Shown here: positions 17,511-26,285 of the stretch, piece after piece
Layout: every line of letters begins with the position of its first letter
Position numbering within the stretch: position 1 is the stretch's first letter
Assembly (NCBI RefSeq): GCF_029351045.1
Contig: NZ_JARKIN010000001.1
Coordinates: forward strand, 4,700,501 to 4,764,500
Source: Streptomyces sp. WMMB303
GTDB lineage: Bacteria > Actinomycetota > Actinomycetes > Streptomycetales > Streptomycetaceae
Direction of reading: 5' to 3'
DNA length: 64,000 nucleotides
Made by a program: the position numbers and the translations under genes
Notes under the pieces: generated by a model
What the model saw: the letters and a program-made list of their open reading frames with translations, nothing else
The model's database searches: none
What the model was told of the DNA's origin: nothing

Positions 17511-19370
17511 GTGCGGGAGCAGTCCTCGGGAGCCGGCGGGCAGCGGCGCGGCGGCGGGCGGCCCTACGGACGCGGCGGCCACGGAGGGCCGCGCGGCGGG
17601 CAACGCGCCCACGGACACGGCGGCCCCCCGCGCGGCCGTCCGGGCCGCGCCGACCACGGCGAGCACCGGCCGCGCGGTCCGCGCACCGGACTGGCGGACG
17701 AGCTGCGGGCGTTGGAGGGCGCGCAGTACGGCCGCTACAAGGGCCTGGTGGGACGCTGGGAGATGCCCGGCGGGGAGACCCTGGAGCTGGTGCGGGGCCA
17801 GTCCGACCCCTATGCGCCGCCGGCCCGCGTCGCGGTGCACGTACCGGGCCCGCTGGCCGCGCTCCCGCCCGAGCTGCTGACGACCGCGACCCGGCGCCGC
17901 GCGCTCGCCTCGTATCTGGTGCGGCAGGCCGCGCGTGCGGTGCGCGGGGAGCAGGCGCTGCGGGTGGATGCGGGCGGCCAGGAGGTGCTGGAGCGCAGTT
18001 CGTGCACCGTCGGCGGCGAGGACGGCTCGGTGACGCTGCGGCTGGGCGCGGCTCTTCCGGGTCACGGGCGGCGGATCGACGCGCGGGAGGCCGAGCGGCT
18101 GCTGTGCCGGGTGCTGCCCGGGGTGGTCGAGCAGGCGCTGTGCCACCCGGCGTTGGACGCGGCGGCGGTCGAGCGCTTCGTGGAGACGGTCGAGGACTCC
18201 GTGGCGCTGCGGGACGCGTTGGCGGGGCGCGGGCTGGTCGGCTTCGTCGCCGACGGCGCGGTGCTGCCGCGGCGCAGCGGGGTGGACGACCGGCCGGCCG
18301 CGGGCGGCGGCGTGGTGCCGTTCGCCTCGCCGGACGGGCTGCGGGTGACGATCGAGCTGCCGCACGCGGGTGCGGTGACCGGCATGGGGGTGCCGGAGGG
18401 GGTGAACCTGGTCGTCGGCGGCGGGTTCCACGGCAAGTCGACGCTGCTGCGCGCCCTGGAGACCGGCATCTGGGACCATGTGCCGGGTGACGGACGCGAG
18501 TTGGTCGTCTCGCGGATCGACACGGTGAAGCTGCGTGCCGAGGACGGCCGGCGCGTCGAGCGGGTGGATGTGCACGCGTTCGTCGACCACCTGCCGGATG
18601 GTTCGGACACCTCGGACTTCTCCACTCAGAACGCCTCCGGGTCCACCTCGCAGGCCGCCTCGCTGTGCGAGGCGGTGGAGGCGGGTGCCCGGGTCCTGCT
18701 GATCGACGAGGACACCGCGGCCACGAACCTGATGATCCGGGACGCGCGGATGCAGGCGCTGGTCGCCAAGGACCGCGAGCCGCTGACCCCGCTGGTGGAC
18801 ACGATCCGCTCGCTCCACCGGGACCACGGCGTCTCGAGCGTGCTGGTGATGGGCGGGTCCGGGGACTATCTGGAGGTCGCCGACCGGGTCGTGATGATGG
18901 ACGCCTACCGGCCCTCGGACGTCACCGAGCGGGCGCGCTCGATCGCGGCGGTGCCCACCGGGCGGCACGCCGAGGCGGAGTCCTTCCCCGGCGTCGTCGC
19001 GCGGGTGCCCGATCCCGCGTCCCTGGACGCGGAGGTCCGCGGAAGGGCCCGGATCCGGGCCCGCGGCGAGGACGTGCTGACCTTCGGCGACCACGAGGTG
19101 GACCTGCGCGCCGTCGAGCAGATCGCCGATCCGCGCCAGGTCACCGGGATCGGGCTGGCGCTGGAGCTGATGGTGCGGCGTGGGCTGCTGGACGGGCGGC
19201 GTCCGCTGGCCGAGGCCCTCGATCTGCTGGACGAGGTATTGGCGGACGGTCCGACGGGGCCGCTGCTCAGCATTCGGGACGAGGATTTCGCCGCACCGCG
19301 CCGCTTCGAGACGGCCGCGGCGGTCAACCGGGTCAGAGGGCTGCGCATGCTCCGCCGAGGGGCCGGGTGA
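17511..19370 (+). CDS. ABC-class P-loop ATPase (COG3044-like)
   Basis: A 619-residue cytosolic protein without membrane segments. After a Gly/Arg/His-rich N-terminal ~55 residues comes the body of the family known as 'predicted ATPase of the ABC class': Walker A GGGFHGKSTLLRAL near residue 300, a NASGSTSQA segment in the position of the ABC signature, Walker B VLLIDEDTAATN, then a long C-terminal domain. The biochemical role of this family is not established. GTG at 17511 is used because AGGCGAG lies five bases before it and the 600-residue length then agrees with the family. The basic Gly-rich N-terminus could bind nucleic acid. A GNAT gene follows after 33 bases. Confidence 0.85.
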   Translation: MREQSSGAGGQRRGGGRPYGRGGHGGPRGGQRAHGHGGPPRGRPGRADHGEHRPRGPRTGLADELRALEGAQYGRYKGLVGRWEMPGGETLELVRGQSDPYAPPARVAVHVPGPLAALPPELLTTATRRRALASYLVRQAARAVRGEQALRVDAGGQEVLERSSCTVGGEDGSVTLRLGAALPGHGRRIDAREAERLLCRVLPGVVEQALCHPALDAAAVERFVETVEDSVALRDALAGRGLVGFVADGAVLPRRSGVDDRPAAGGGVVPFASPDGLRVTIELPHAGAVTGMGVPEGVNLVVGGGFHGKSTLLRALETGIWDHVPGDGRELVVSRIDTVKLRAEDGRRVERVDVHAFVDHLPDGSDTSDFSTQNASGSTSQAASLCEAVEAGARVLLIDEDTAATNLMIRDARMQALVAKDREPLTPLVDTIRSLHRDHGVSSVLVMGGSGDYLEVADRVVMMDAYRPSDVTERARSIAAVPTGRHAEAESFPGVVARVPDPASLDAEVRGRARIRARGEDVLTFGDHEVDLRAVEQIADPRQVTGIGLALELMVRRGLLDGRRPLAEALDLLDEVLADGPTGPLLSIRDEDFAAPRRFETAAAVNRVRGLRMLRRGAG

Positions 19371-19403
19371 GACCGTCCGGACGGGCGTGGTTGGCTGGGG
19401 CCC

Positions 19404-19985
19404 ATGAGTGCGACCGTCGACGTCACCACCTGGTATCTGGAGCAGACCTCGGCCGCGGACCGGGTACCGGCGCGGGAGCCCGAGGATGCCGCCGCCGTCC
19501 GGGTGGAGCGCGCCGAGGTGCCGAGCCCGGAGTTCAGCCGCTTCCTGTACACCGCGGTCGGCGGGGACACGACCTGGGTGGACCGGCTGCCGTGGACGCG
19601 CGTGCAGTGGCGGGACTTCCTCGACCGCCCCGGTGTCGAGACGTGGGTCGCCCACCACCGGGGCACACCGGCCGGGTTCATCGAGCTGGACGGCGCGAGC
19701 GGGGCCGCTGAGGGGATGGTGGAGATCAGCTACTTCGGGCTGCTGCCCGCCTTCCGCGGCCGCGGGCTCGGCGGGCACCTGCTCAGCTTCGGCACGGCAC
19801 GCGCCTGGGACCTGGCCGACCGCTGGGAGGGCCACCTGCCCACCGCCCGGGTCTGGGTGCACACCTGCTCCCGGGACGGGGCCTACGCGCGCGCCAACTA
19901 CGAGCGCCGCGGTTTCCGGGTGTACCGCACGGAGACGGAGCAGGAGCCGGACGTGCCGACGCCGGGGCCCTGGCCCGGGGCCTGA
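19404..19985 (+). CDS. GNAT family N-acetyltransferase
   Basis: A 193-residue acetyltransferase. The acetyl-CoA pyrophosphate loop is clear: YFGLLPAFRGRGLGGHLL (motif A, Q/RxxGxG/A) at ~112-130, preceded by the beta-strand MVEISYF and followed by the C-terminal segment YARANYERRGFRVYR (motif B). The preceding WVAHHRGTPAGFIELD strands form the usual N-terminal half. Substrate unknown. ATG at 19404; only 33 bases separate it from the ABC-class ATPase stop codon, so the pair is probably one transcript. Confidence 0.88.
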   Translation: MSATVDVTTWYLEQTSAADRVPAREPEDAAAVRVERAEVPSPEFSRFLYTAVGGDTTWVDRLPWTRVQWRDFLDRPGVETWVAHHRGTPAGFIELDGASGAAEGMVEISYFGLLPAFRGRGLGGHLLSFGTARAWDLADRWEGHLPTARVWVHTCSRDGAYARANYERRGFRVYRTETEQEPDVPTPGPWPGA

Positions 19986-20277
19986 TCCGGGCCGCTCCCG
20001 GCCGGGGTGGCCCGAGACCCCCGCGACCGGGCCGCCCCCGGCCACGGGCGCGCCGTGCCGGCCGCGCGTGCACAGGCCCGGCCACGGGTGCGCCGTACTG
20101 GCCGGTACAACCTCGCTGACCTGCGTCGCCGCGGCACCGTGCGGGTTCGCCCCGGCCGCGCGCGGCGCCGGGCCGTACCGACACCCGGACCACCCCGGAT
20201 CTCACCCACCGGGATTCTTTTGTCCAGGATACGGATAGCAGTGGACTGACATCTGACGCGCGTGCAAGGCTTCCGCC
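19986..20277. other. upstream region of the sulfur operon with a direct repeat
   Basis: 292 bases without a gene. It holds a 28-base direct repeat (20037-20064 and 20077-20104, 25 of 28 identical, 40 bases apart). The last 60 bases (20216-20277) are A+T richer and should contain the operon promoter; TTGTCC (about 20219) and TAGCAG are possible elements, but their spacing is poor and no firm assignment is made. Confidence 0.5.
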
Positions 20278-20361
20278 ATGTCTCGCGCTGGAATCGCCTT
20301 GGTGAGTCGACGTCACGTCGACCTCGTTCGCGTGTCCAGCGCCATCTGTCCGGCGGGCTGA
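20278..20361 (+). CDS. sulfur-operon leader peptide
   Basis: A 27-codon ORF beginning MSRAGIALVSRRHVDL and ending SSAICPAG. It matches the short leader peptides annotated ahead of cysteine/sulfur operons in Streptomyces, all ending in a cysteine-containing tail after an Arg-Arg-His stretch. The ATG is at 20278 with AAGG about ten bases upstream. Cys is the third codon from the end before Ala-Gly (C-P-A-G), so a ribosome short of Cys-tRNA would pause there. The likely role is cysteine-responsive attenuation of the sulfite-reductase operon starting 233 bases downstream. The peptide itself probably has no function. Too short for ordinary gene callers. Confidence 0.85.
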   Translation: MSRAGIALVSRRHVDLVRVSSAICPAG

Positions 20362-20393
20362 CAGTCACAGCACCGCCGTTCCGACAGCCCTCC

Positions 20394-20415
20394 ACCGGCG
20401 TCCTCCGACGCCGGT
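20394..20415 (+). promoter_or_regulatory. attenuator-like stem-loop after the leader peptide
   Basis: Perfect nine-base inverted repeat ACCGGCGTC/GACGCCGGT with a four-base loop, 33 bases past the leader stop. A second possible hairpin pairs CGGCGG (20351-20356), covered by a ribosome at the leader stop, with CCGCCG (20373-20378). The first has no T-run. An attenuation role is inferred from the position between leader and sulfite reductase. Confidence 0.5.
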
Positions 20416-20594
20416 CCGGCACCGCCGATCCGCAGCCGCCGCCCTCATCGTCGCGGGCGAGCCGCCCGGAACCGGCGCCGAAACCCCTGCGTACGGGCGC
20501 CTGAACCGCTCCACCCGGGTGCGGACCGCCCGGCGTGCCCGCACACCCGCCCGACGTGCGTCGCCCGCGCCCCCTGCCCGAAGGATCCCCCGCC

Positions 20595-22289
20595 ATGGCC
20601 GACACCTCCGAGCGCCCCGCAGCCCCCGCCCGCCGCAAGGCAGGACGCCACCGCGGCGAGGGCCAGTGGGCCGCTGGTCACTTCACGCCGCTCAACGGCA
20701 ACGAGCAGACCAAGAAGGACGACGACGGTCTCAACGTACGGACACGCATTGAGACGATCTACGCCCAGCGCGGCTTCGACTCCATCGACAGCTCCGACCT
20801 GCGCGGCCGGATGCGCTGGTGGGGCCTCTACACCCAGCGCAAGCCCGGCATCAGCGGCGGCAAGACCGCGGTGCTGGAGCCCGAGGAGCTGGACGACGAG
20901 TACTTCATGCTCCGCGTCCGGATCGACGGCGGACGGCTGACCACCGAGCAGCTCCGCGTCATCGGCGACGTCTCGCAGGAGTTCGCCCGCGGCACCGCGG
21001 ACATCACCGACCGGCAGAACGTGCAGTTCCACTGGATCCGCATCGAGGACATGCCGGAGATCTGGCGGCGGCTGGAGGGCGTGGGTCTGTCCACCACCGA
21101 GGCCTGCGGTGACACCCCGCGCGTCATCCTCGGCTCCCCCGTCGCCGGGATCGCCGCCGACGAGATCATCGACGGCACGCCCGCCGTCGAGGAGATCAAC
21201 CGGCGCGTCGTGGGCAACCCCGCCTACTCCAACCTGCCCCGCAAGTTCAAGACGGCCGTCTCCGGTTCGCCGCTGCTGGACGTCGCGCACGAGATCAACG
21301 ACGTGGCGTTCGTCGGCGTGGACCACCCCGAGCACGGCCCCGGCTTCGACGTGTGGGTCGGCGGCGCGCTGTCCACCAACCCCAAGCTGGGGCAGCGGCT
21401 GGGAGCATGGGTGCCGCTGGAGGAGGTCGCCGAGGTCCACGAGGGCGTCACCGGCATCTTCCGCGACTACGGCTACCGGCGGCTGCGCACCCGCGCCCGG
21501 CTGAAGTTCCTGGTCGCCGACTGGGGACCGGAGAAGTTCCGGCGGGTCCTGGAGGACGAGTACCTCGGGCGGAAACTGACCGACGGCCCGGCGCCCGCAC
21601 AGCCGCCCCGCGAGTGGCGCGACCACGTCGGCGTGCACCAGCAGCGGGACGGCCGCTACTACGTGGGCTTCGCACCGCGGGTGGGCCGGGTCGACGGCGC
21701 CACGCTCAGCAAGATCGCCGATCTGGCCGAGAGCCACGGCTCGGGCCGGGTCCGCACCACCGTCGAGCAGAAGATGATCGTGCTCGACGTCCCGGAGGAC
21801 CAGGTCGAGTCGCTGGCCGAAGGCCTGGAGGCGCTCGACCTGACGACCCGGCCCTCCGTCTTCCGGCGCGGGACGATGGCGTGCACCGGCATCGAGTTCT
21901 GCAAGCTCGCCATCGTGGAGACCAAGGGCCGCGGCTCCTGGCTGATCGACGAACTGGAGCGCAGGCTCCCCGGCTTCGACCAGCCCGTCACCATCAACGT
22001 CAACGGCTGCCCCAACTCCTGCGCCCGCATCCAGGTCGCCGACATCGGCCTCAAGGGCCAACTGGTCACCGACGCCGACGGCAACCAGGTGGAGGGCTTC
22101 CAGGTGCACCTGGGCGGGTCGCTGGGCATGGACCCGGGCTTCGGCCGCAAGGTGCGCGGGCTGAAGGTCACGGCCGCGGAACTCCCCGACTACGTCGAAC
22201 GCGTGCTGCGCGCCTTCCAGGACCAGCGCGAGGAGGGCGAGCGGTTCGCCCAGTGGGCGGCGCGTGCCGCGGAGGAGGACCTCAAGTGA
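20595..22289 (+). CDS. sirA: ferredoxin-dependent sulfite reductase (NirA/SirA type)
   Basis: 564 residues, the size of single-chain sirohaem sulfite/nitrite reductases. Two ferredoxin-like half-domains flank two sirohaem domains; the [4Fe-4S]-sirohaem cysteines are CTGIEFC (near 430) and CPNSC (near 475). The sirohaem-binding Arg/Lys positions are filled (RTRARLKFLV, DRQNVQFHW). It reduces sulfite to sulfide, and the linked cysHCDN genes make sulfite rather than nitrite the substrate. ATG at 20595 follows AAGGA (20581-20585). First structural gene of the operon, preceded by a leader peptide; its stop overlaps the next GTG by four bases. Confidence 0.92.
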   Translation: MADTSERPAAPARRKAGRHRGEGQWAAGHFTPLNGNEQTKKDDDGLNVRTRIETIYAQRGFDSIDSSDLRGRMRWWGLYTQRKPGISGGKTAVLEPEELDDEYFMLRVRIDGGRLTTEQLRVIGDVSQEFARGTADITDRQNVQFHWIRIEDMPEIWRRLEGVGLSTTEACGDTPRVILGSPVAGIAADEIIDGTPAVEEINRRVVGNPAYSNLPRKFKTAVSGSPLLDVAHEINDVAFVGVDHPEHGPGFDVWVGGALSTNPKLGQRLGAWVPLEEVAEVHEGVTGIFRDYGYRRLRTRARLKFLVADWGPEKFRRVLEDEYLGRKLTDGPAPAQPPREWRDHVGVHQQRDGRYYVGFAPRVGRVDGATLSKIADLAESHGSGRVRTTVEQKMIVLDVPEDQVESLAEGLEALDLTTRPSVFRRGTMACTGIEFCKLAIVETKGRGSWLIDELERRLPGFDQPVTINVNGCPNSCARIQVADIGLKGQLVTDADGNQVEGFQVHLGGSLGMDPGFGRKVRGLKVTAAELPDYVERVLRAFQDQREEGERFAQWAARAAEEDLK

Positions 22290-22510
22290 GCGAGCGCGCC
22301 GCACCCTTCCACTGCCCCTACTGCGGGGACGAGGATCTGCGCCCCAGCGAACTGGAGACGCCCCGGGGCCAGGGCGCCGCCTGGGAGTGCGCCGCCTGCA
22401 ACCGGGCGTTCCGGCTGAAGTTCCTCGGGCTGCTGGCCTCCGGGCTGCAGGCGGCACACCACGACGGTGCACACACCGACGGTCTCCACGGAGAGGACTC
22501 CGAATCATGA
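22286..22510 (+). CDS. small CxxC protein between sulfite reductase and cysH
   Basis: A 74-residue protein with CPYCG near residue 10 and CAACN near residue 37, a likely zinc (or Fe-S) ribbon, followed by a FLGLLASGL helix and a His/Asp-rich tail. It overlaps the sulfite reductase stop by four bases (GTGA) and its own stop overlaps the cysH ATG (ATGA), so translation is coupled on both sides. The same small gene sits at this place in Streptomyces sulfur operons as I recall. Function unknown; possible roles are metal or sulfide handling, or a regulator/partner of the reductases. Confidence 0.85.
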   Translation: MSERAAPFHCPYCGDEDLRPSELETPRGQGAAWECAACNRAFRLKFLGLLASGLQAAHHDGAHTDGLHGEDSES

Positions 22511-23220
22511 GCACCGCGCACATAGCCCGGCGTTCCTCCGACGAGCTGCGCTCGCTGGCCGAACAGGCGGGCCGGGAGCTGGAAGAGGCCGACGCGCTCG
22601 AGGTGCTGCGCTGGGCCGCCGACACCTTCGGGCACCGGTTCTGCGTCACCTCCTCCATGGAGGACGCCGTCGTGGCCCACCTCGCCTCCCGGGTCTTCCC
22701 CGGGGTGCGGGTCGTCTTCCTCGACACCGGCTACCACTTCCCCGAGACGCTCGGCACCCGCGACGCCGTCCAGGCCGTCATGAACGTCGAGGTCGTCACC
22801 CTCACGCCCCGCCGGACGGTCGCCGAACAGGACGCCGAGCACGGTCCCGCGCTGCACGACCGCGACCCCGACCTGTGCTGCGCGCTGCGGAAGGTGCAGC
22901 CGCTGGAGGAGGGGCTGCGCGACTACGACGCCTGGGCGACCGGGCTGCGCCGCGACGAGTCGCCGAGCCGCGCGGGCACCCCCGTCGTCGGCTGGGACGA
23001 GAAGCGGCAGAAGGTCAAGGTCTCCCCCATCGCCCGCTGGAGCGGGCAGGACGTGGACGACTACATCGCCGAACACGGCGTGCTGACCAACCCGCTGCTG
23101 AGCGACGGCTACGCCTCCATCGGCTGCGCCCCCTGCACCCGCCGGGTGCTGGAGGGCGAGGACGCCCGCGCCGGACGCTGGGCCGGCAGCGGCAAGACCG
23201 AGTGCGGGCTGCACCTGTGA
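22507..23220 (+). CDS. cysH: adenylyl-sulfate (APS/PAPS) reductase
   Basis: 237 residues. It reduces adenylyl sulfate to sulfite with thioredoxin. The PP-loop-like SSMEDAVVAHL binds the nucleotide. The cysteine pairs CC (DPDLCCALRKV) and CAPC (SIGCAPCTRR) are the [4Fe-4S] ligands typical of APS-using reductases, and the catalytic Cys lies in the C-terminal TECGLHL. The presence of both the Fe-S pairs and a separate cysC suggests APS as substrate, with PAPS made for other uses. Coupled to the preceding small gene by an ATGA overlap; cysC follows after 62 bases. Confidence 0.92.
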   Translation: MSTAHIARRSSDELRSLAEQAGRELEEADALEVLRWAADTFGHRFCVTSSMEDAVVAHLASRVFPGVRVVFLDTGYHFPETLGTRDAVQAVMNVEVVTLTPRRTVAEQDAEHGPALHDRDPDLCCALRKVQPLEEGLRDYDAWATGLRRDESPSRAGTPVVGWDEKRQKVKVSPIARWSGQDVDDYIAEHGVLTNPLLSDGYASIGCAPCTRRVLEGEDARAGRWAGSGKTECGLHL

Positions 23221-23282
23221 CGGCCGCGGCGCACGCACACGAGACGGACACGGAGAGACGGACGGACGACCGAGGGGGTCCG

Positions 23283-23825
23283 ATGAGCGGGGCGCGCGGA
23301 GCGACCGTGTGGCTGACCGGCCTGCCGAGCGCGGGCAAGACGACCGTCGCGACGGCGCTCGCCGAGCGGCTGCGCGGCGAGGGTCACCGCACCGAGGTGC
23401 TGGACGGGGACGAGATCCGCACCTTCCTCTCCGCGGGGCTCGGCTTCTCGCGGACCGACCGGGACACCAACGTGCAGCGCATCGGCTTCGTCTCCGAACT
23501 GCTGGCCTCGCACGGCGTGATCGTCCTGGTCCCGGTGATCGCGCCGTACGCGGACAGCCGCGAGGCGGTACGCAAGCGGCACATGAGCGAGGGCACCCCC
23601 TATCTGGAGGTGCATGTGGCAACGCCGGTCGAGGTGTGCTCGGAGCGGGACGTGAAGGGCCTGTACGCCAAGCAGGCAGCCGGCGGACTGACGGGACTGA
23701 CAGGGGTCGACGACCCGTACGAGGAGCCGGCCGACCCGGATCTGCGCCTGCTCGCCCACGGGCGCGAGGTGGCGGAGTCGGCCGCGGCCCTGCACACGCT
23801 GCTGAAGGAGAGGGGACTGCTATGA
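23283..23825 (+). CDS. cysC: adenylyl-sulfate kinase
   Basis: 180 residues, full length for APS kinase. It phosphorylates APS to PAPS with ATP. Walker A is GLPSAGKTT at ~12-20; DGDEIRTFLSAGLGFSRTDRD carries the APS-binding aspartate and arginine, and the lid region is KGLYAKQAAGGLTGLTGVDDPYE with the conserved DDPYE. ATG at 23283 follows GAGGGGG with good spacing; its stop overlaps the start of cysD by four bases. Cytosolic, part of the sulfate-activation block cysHCDN. Confidence 0.94.
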   Translation: MSGARGATVWLTGLPSAGKTTVATALAERLRGEGHRTEVLDGDEIRTFLSAGLGFSRTDRDTNVQRIGFVSELLASHGVIVLVPVIAPYADSREAVRKRHMSEGTPYLEVHVATPVEVCSERDVKGLYAKQAAGGLTGLTGVDDPYEEPADPDLRLLAHGREVAESAAALHTLLKERGLL

Positions 23826-24757
23826 CCACGGCGGTGAGCGCACCGGAGGAGACCGACAACCCCTTCGCGCTGACGCATCTGGACGCGCTGGAGTCGGAGG
23901 CGGTGCACATCTTCCGCGAGGTCGCGGGCGAGTTCGAGCGGCCGGTGATCCTCTTCTCCGGCGGCAAGGACTCCATCGTGATGCTGCACCTGGCGCTGAA
24001 GGCGTTCGCCCCGGCGCCGCCGCCCTTCGGGCTGCTGCACGTGGACACCGGGCACAACTTCCCCGAGGTGCTGCGGTTCCGCGACGAGACGGTGGCCGAG
24101 CACGGGCTGCGGCTGTTCGTGGCCTCGGTGCAGGAGTACATCGACGCCGGCAGGCTGCGCGAGCGCCCGGACGGCACCCGCAACCCGCTCCAGACGCTTC
24201 CGCTGCTGGAAGCCCTCGGCGAGCACCGGTTCGACGCGGTCTTCGGGGGCGGGCGCCGGGACGAGGAGAAGGCGCGGGCCAAGGAGCGGGTCTTCTCGCT
24301 GCGGGACGAGTTCGGCGGCTGGGACCCGCGCCGCCAGCGCCCGGAGCTGTGGCAGCTCTACAACGGACGGCACGCGCCGGGCGAGCACGTGCGGGTCTTC
24401 CCGCTGTCGAACTGGACCGAGCTGGACGTCTGGCAGTACATCGCGCGGGAGGAGATCGCGCTCCCCTCGATCTACTACGCGCACCACCGGGAGGTCTTCT
24501 CCCGGTCCGGCATGTGGCTGGCCCCGGGCGAGTGGGGCGGCCCCGCGGACGGGGAGCGGGTGGAGCAGCGCCTGGTGCGCTACCGCACCGTCGGCGACAT
24601 GTCCTGCACCGGCGCCGTGGACTCGGACGCGGACACGGTGGAGAAGGTGATCACGGAGATCGCCGCCTCCCGGCTGACCGAGCGCGGCGCCACCCGGGCG
24701 GACGACAAGCTCTCCGAGGCCGCGATGGAAGACCGCAAGCGGGAAGGCTACTTCTAG
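23822..24757 (+). CDS. cysD: sulfate adenylyltransferase subunit 2
   Basis: 311 residues, matching CysD in length. It makes APS from sulfate and ATP, coupled to GTP hydrolysis by CysN. The PP-loop is SGGKDSIVML near residue 42; downstream are HVDTGHNFPE, GGGRRDEEKARAKER, and NWTELDVWQYI, all standard CysD segments, and MSCTGAVDSDADT near the C-terminus. It starts at the ATG overlapping the cysC stop (ATGA) and ends two bases before the cysN ATG, so all three are coupled. Confidence 0.95.
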   Translation: MTTAVSAPEETDNPFALTHLDALESEAVHIFREVAGEFERPVILFSGGKDSIVMLHLALKAFAPAPPPFGLLHVDTGHNFPEVLRFRDETVAEHGLRLFVASVQEYIDAGRLRERPDGTRNPLQTLPLLEALGEHRFDAVFGGGRRDEEKARAKERVFSLRDEFGGWDPRRQRPELWQLYNGRHAPGEHVRVFPLSNWTELDVWQYIAREEIALPSIYYAHHREVFSRSGMWLAPGEWGGPADGERVEQRLVRYRTVGDMSCTGAVDSDADTVEKVITEIAASRLTERGATRADDKLSEAAMEDRKREGYF

Positions 24758-24759
24758 AG

Positions 24760-26109
24760 ATGAGTACGACAGCCGGAGCCGGCCACGCCGCAGAGGCGCT
24801 GGCGGCCACCTCGCTGCTGCGGTTCGCCACCGCCGGAAGCGTCGACGACGGAAAGTCCACCCTGGTGGGCCGTCTGCTGCACGACTCCAAGTCGGTGCTC
24901 TCCGACCAGTTGGAAGCCGTCTCGCGGGCCTCCCAGGCCCGCGGGCAGGAGGCACCCGACCTGGCGCTGCTCACCGACGGGCTGCGCGCCGAGCGGGAGC
25001 AGGGCATCACCATCGACGTGGCCTACCGCTACTTCGCCACACCCAGGCGGCGGTTCATCCTGGCGGACACGCCGGGCCATGTGCAGTACACCCGGAACAT
25101 GGTCACCGGCGCCTCCACCGCGGAGCTGGCCGTCGTCCTGGTGGACGCGCGCAACGGGGTCGTCGAGCAGACCCGGCGGCACGCCGCCGTGGCGGCGCTG
25201 CTGCGCGTCCCGCACGTGGTGCTGGCCGTCAACAAGATGGACCTGGTGGGCTACGCGGAGGACGTCTTCGCCGCGATCGCGGACGAGTTCTCCCGCTACG
25301 CGACCTCCCTCGGGGTGCCGGAGGTGACGGCCGTGCCGATCTCCGCGCTGGAGGGCGACAACGTGGTCGCGCCTTCCGCGCACATGGACTGGTACAGCGG
25401 GCCGACCGTGCTGGAGCACCTGGAGACGGTGCCGGTCACCCACGACCCGACCGACGACCCGGCCCGCTTCCCCGTGCAGTACGTCATCCGGCCGCAGACC
25501 GCCGAACACCCCGACTACCGGGGCTATGCGGGCCAGTTGGCCTCGGGCGTGCTGCGCGTCGGGGACCGGGTCACCGTCCACCCCTCGGGCCGCTCCAGCA
25601 CCGTCGAGGCGCTGGACGTGCTGGGCCGGCCGGTCGACGTGGCCTGGGCCCCGCAGTCGATCACGGTCCGGCTCGCCGACGACCTGGACATCTCGCGAGG
25701 CGACCTGCTCGCTCCCGCGGACGCCTCGGTGCGGCCGAGCCAGGATCTGACCGCGACCGTCTGCCATCTGCACGACCGGCCGCTGCGGCCCGGCGACCGG
25801 GTGCTGCTCAAGCACACCACCCGCACCGTCAAGGCGCTGGTCAAGGAGATCCCCTCGCGGCTGACCCTGGCCGACCTCTCGCAGCACCCGGAGCCCGGCG
25901 AACTGGCCGCCAACGACATCGGCCGGGTCGTCCTGCGCACCGCCGAGCCGCTGCCCGTCGACCCGTACACCGACTCGCGGCGCACCGGATCGTTCCTGCT
26001 GATCGATCCGGCCGACGGCAGCACGCTGACCGCGGGTATGGCCGGCGGAGCGTTCGCCGACGCGGACATCCCGGCCGCCGAGGCACCCGACAGCGGCTGG
26101 GACTTCTAG
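24760..26109 (+). CDS. cysN: sulfate adenylyltransferase subunit 1 (GTPase)
   Basis: 449 residues: a GTPase of the EF-Tu type, CysN alone (not the CysNC fusion, as cysC is separate). G motifs: GSVDDGKST (G1) near residue 26, ADTPGHVQY (G3), NKMD (G4) and SALEGDNV (G5), followed by two EF-Tu-like beta-barrel domains. It works in a complex with CysD. Starts two bases after the cysD stop. The ssuA-like gene follows after 176 bases, so it may be in the same transcript but without coupling. Confidence 0.94.
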   Translation: MSTTAGAGHAAEALAATSLLRFATAGSVDDGKSTLVGRLLHDSKSVLSDQLEAVSRASQARGQEAPDLALLTDGLRAEREQGITIDVAYRYFATPRRRFILADTPGHVQYTRNMVTGASTAELAVVLVDARNGVVEQTRRHAAVAALLRVPHVVLAVNKMDLVGYAEDVFAAIADEFSRYATSLGVPEVTAVPISALEGDNVVAPSAHMDWYSGPTVLEHLETVPVTHDPTDDPARFPVQYVIRPQTAEHPDYRGYAGQLASGVLRVGDRVTVHPSGRSSTVEALDVLGRPVDVAWAPQSITVRLADDLDISRGDLLAPADASVRPSQDLTATVCHLHDRPLRPGDRVLLKHTTRTVKALVKEIPSRLTLADLSQHPEPGELAANDIGRVVLRTAEPLPVDPYTDSRRTGSFLLIDPADGSTLTAGMAGGAFADADIPAAEAPDSGWDF

Positions 26110-26285
26110 ACCGATGGGCATTCCAGGAGAGGTCTTCTCGACCTTCGACCAGACCGGTGGCCGCATCGGCAGCGGCGCACGCGGCAGCGGCCAGGGCGGA
26201 GTGGGGCGCTGCGGCAGGTGACGAGCGCCACCTGCGCGCACCGTCCCCGCCGACGTCCGACTTCCCCGCTTGAGAGGACTTCCCC

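Noticed and set aside
26114..26221. A 35-codon ORF (MGIPGEVFSTFDQTGG...) between cysN and the sulfonate-binding protein gene
   Set aside because: Gly/Arg-rich tail, no ribosome site and no recognisable features; more likely spacer. Not annotated.
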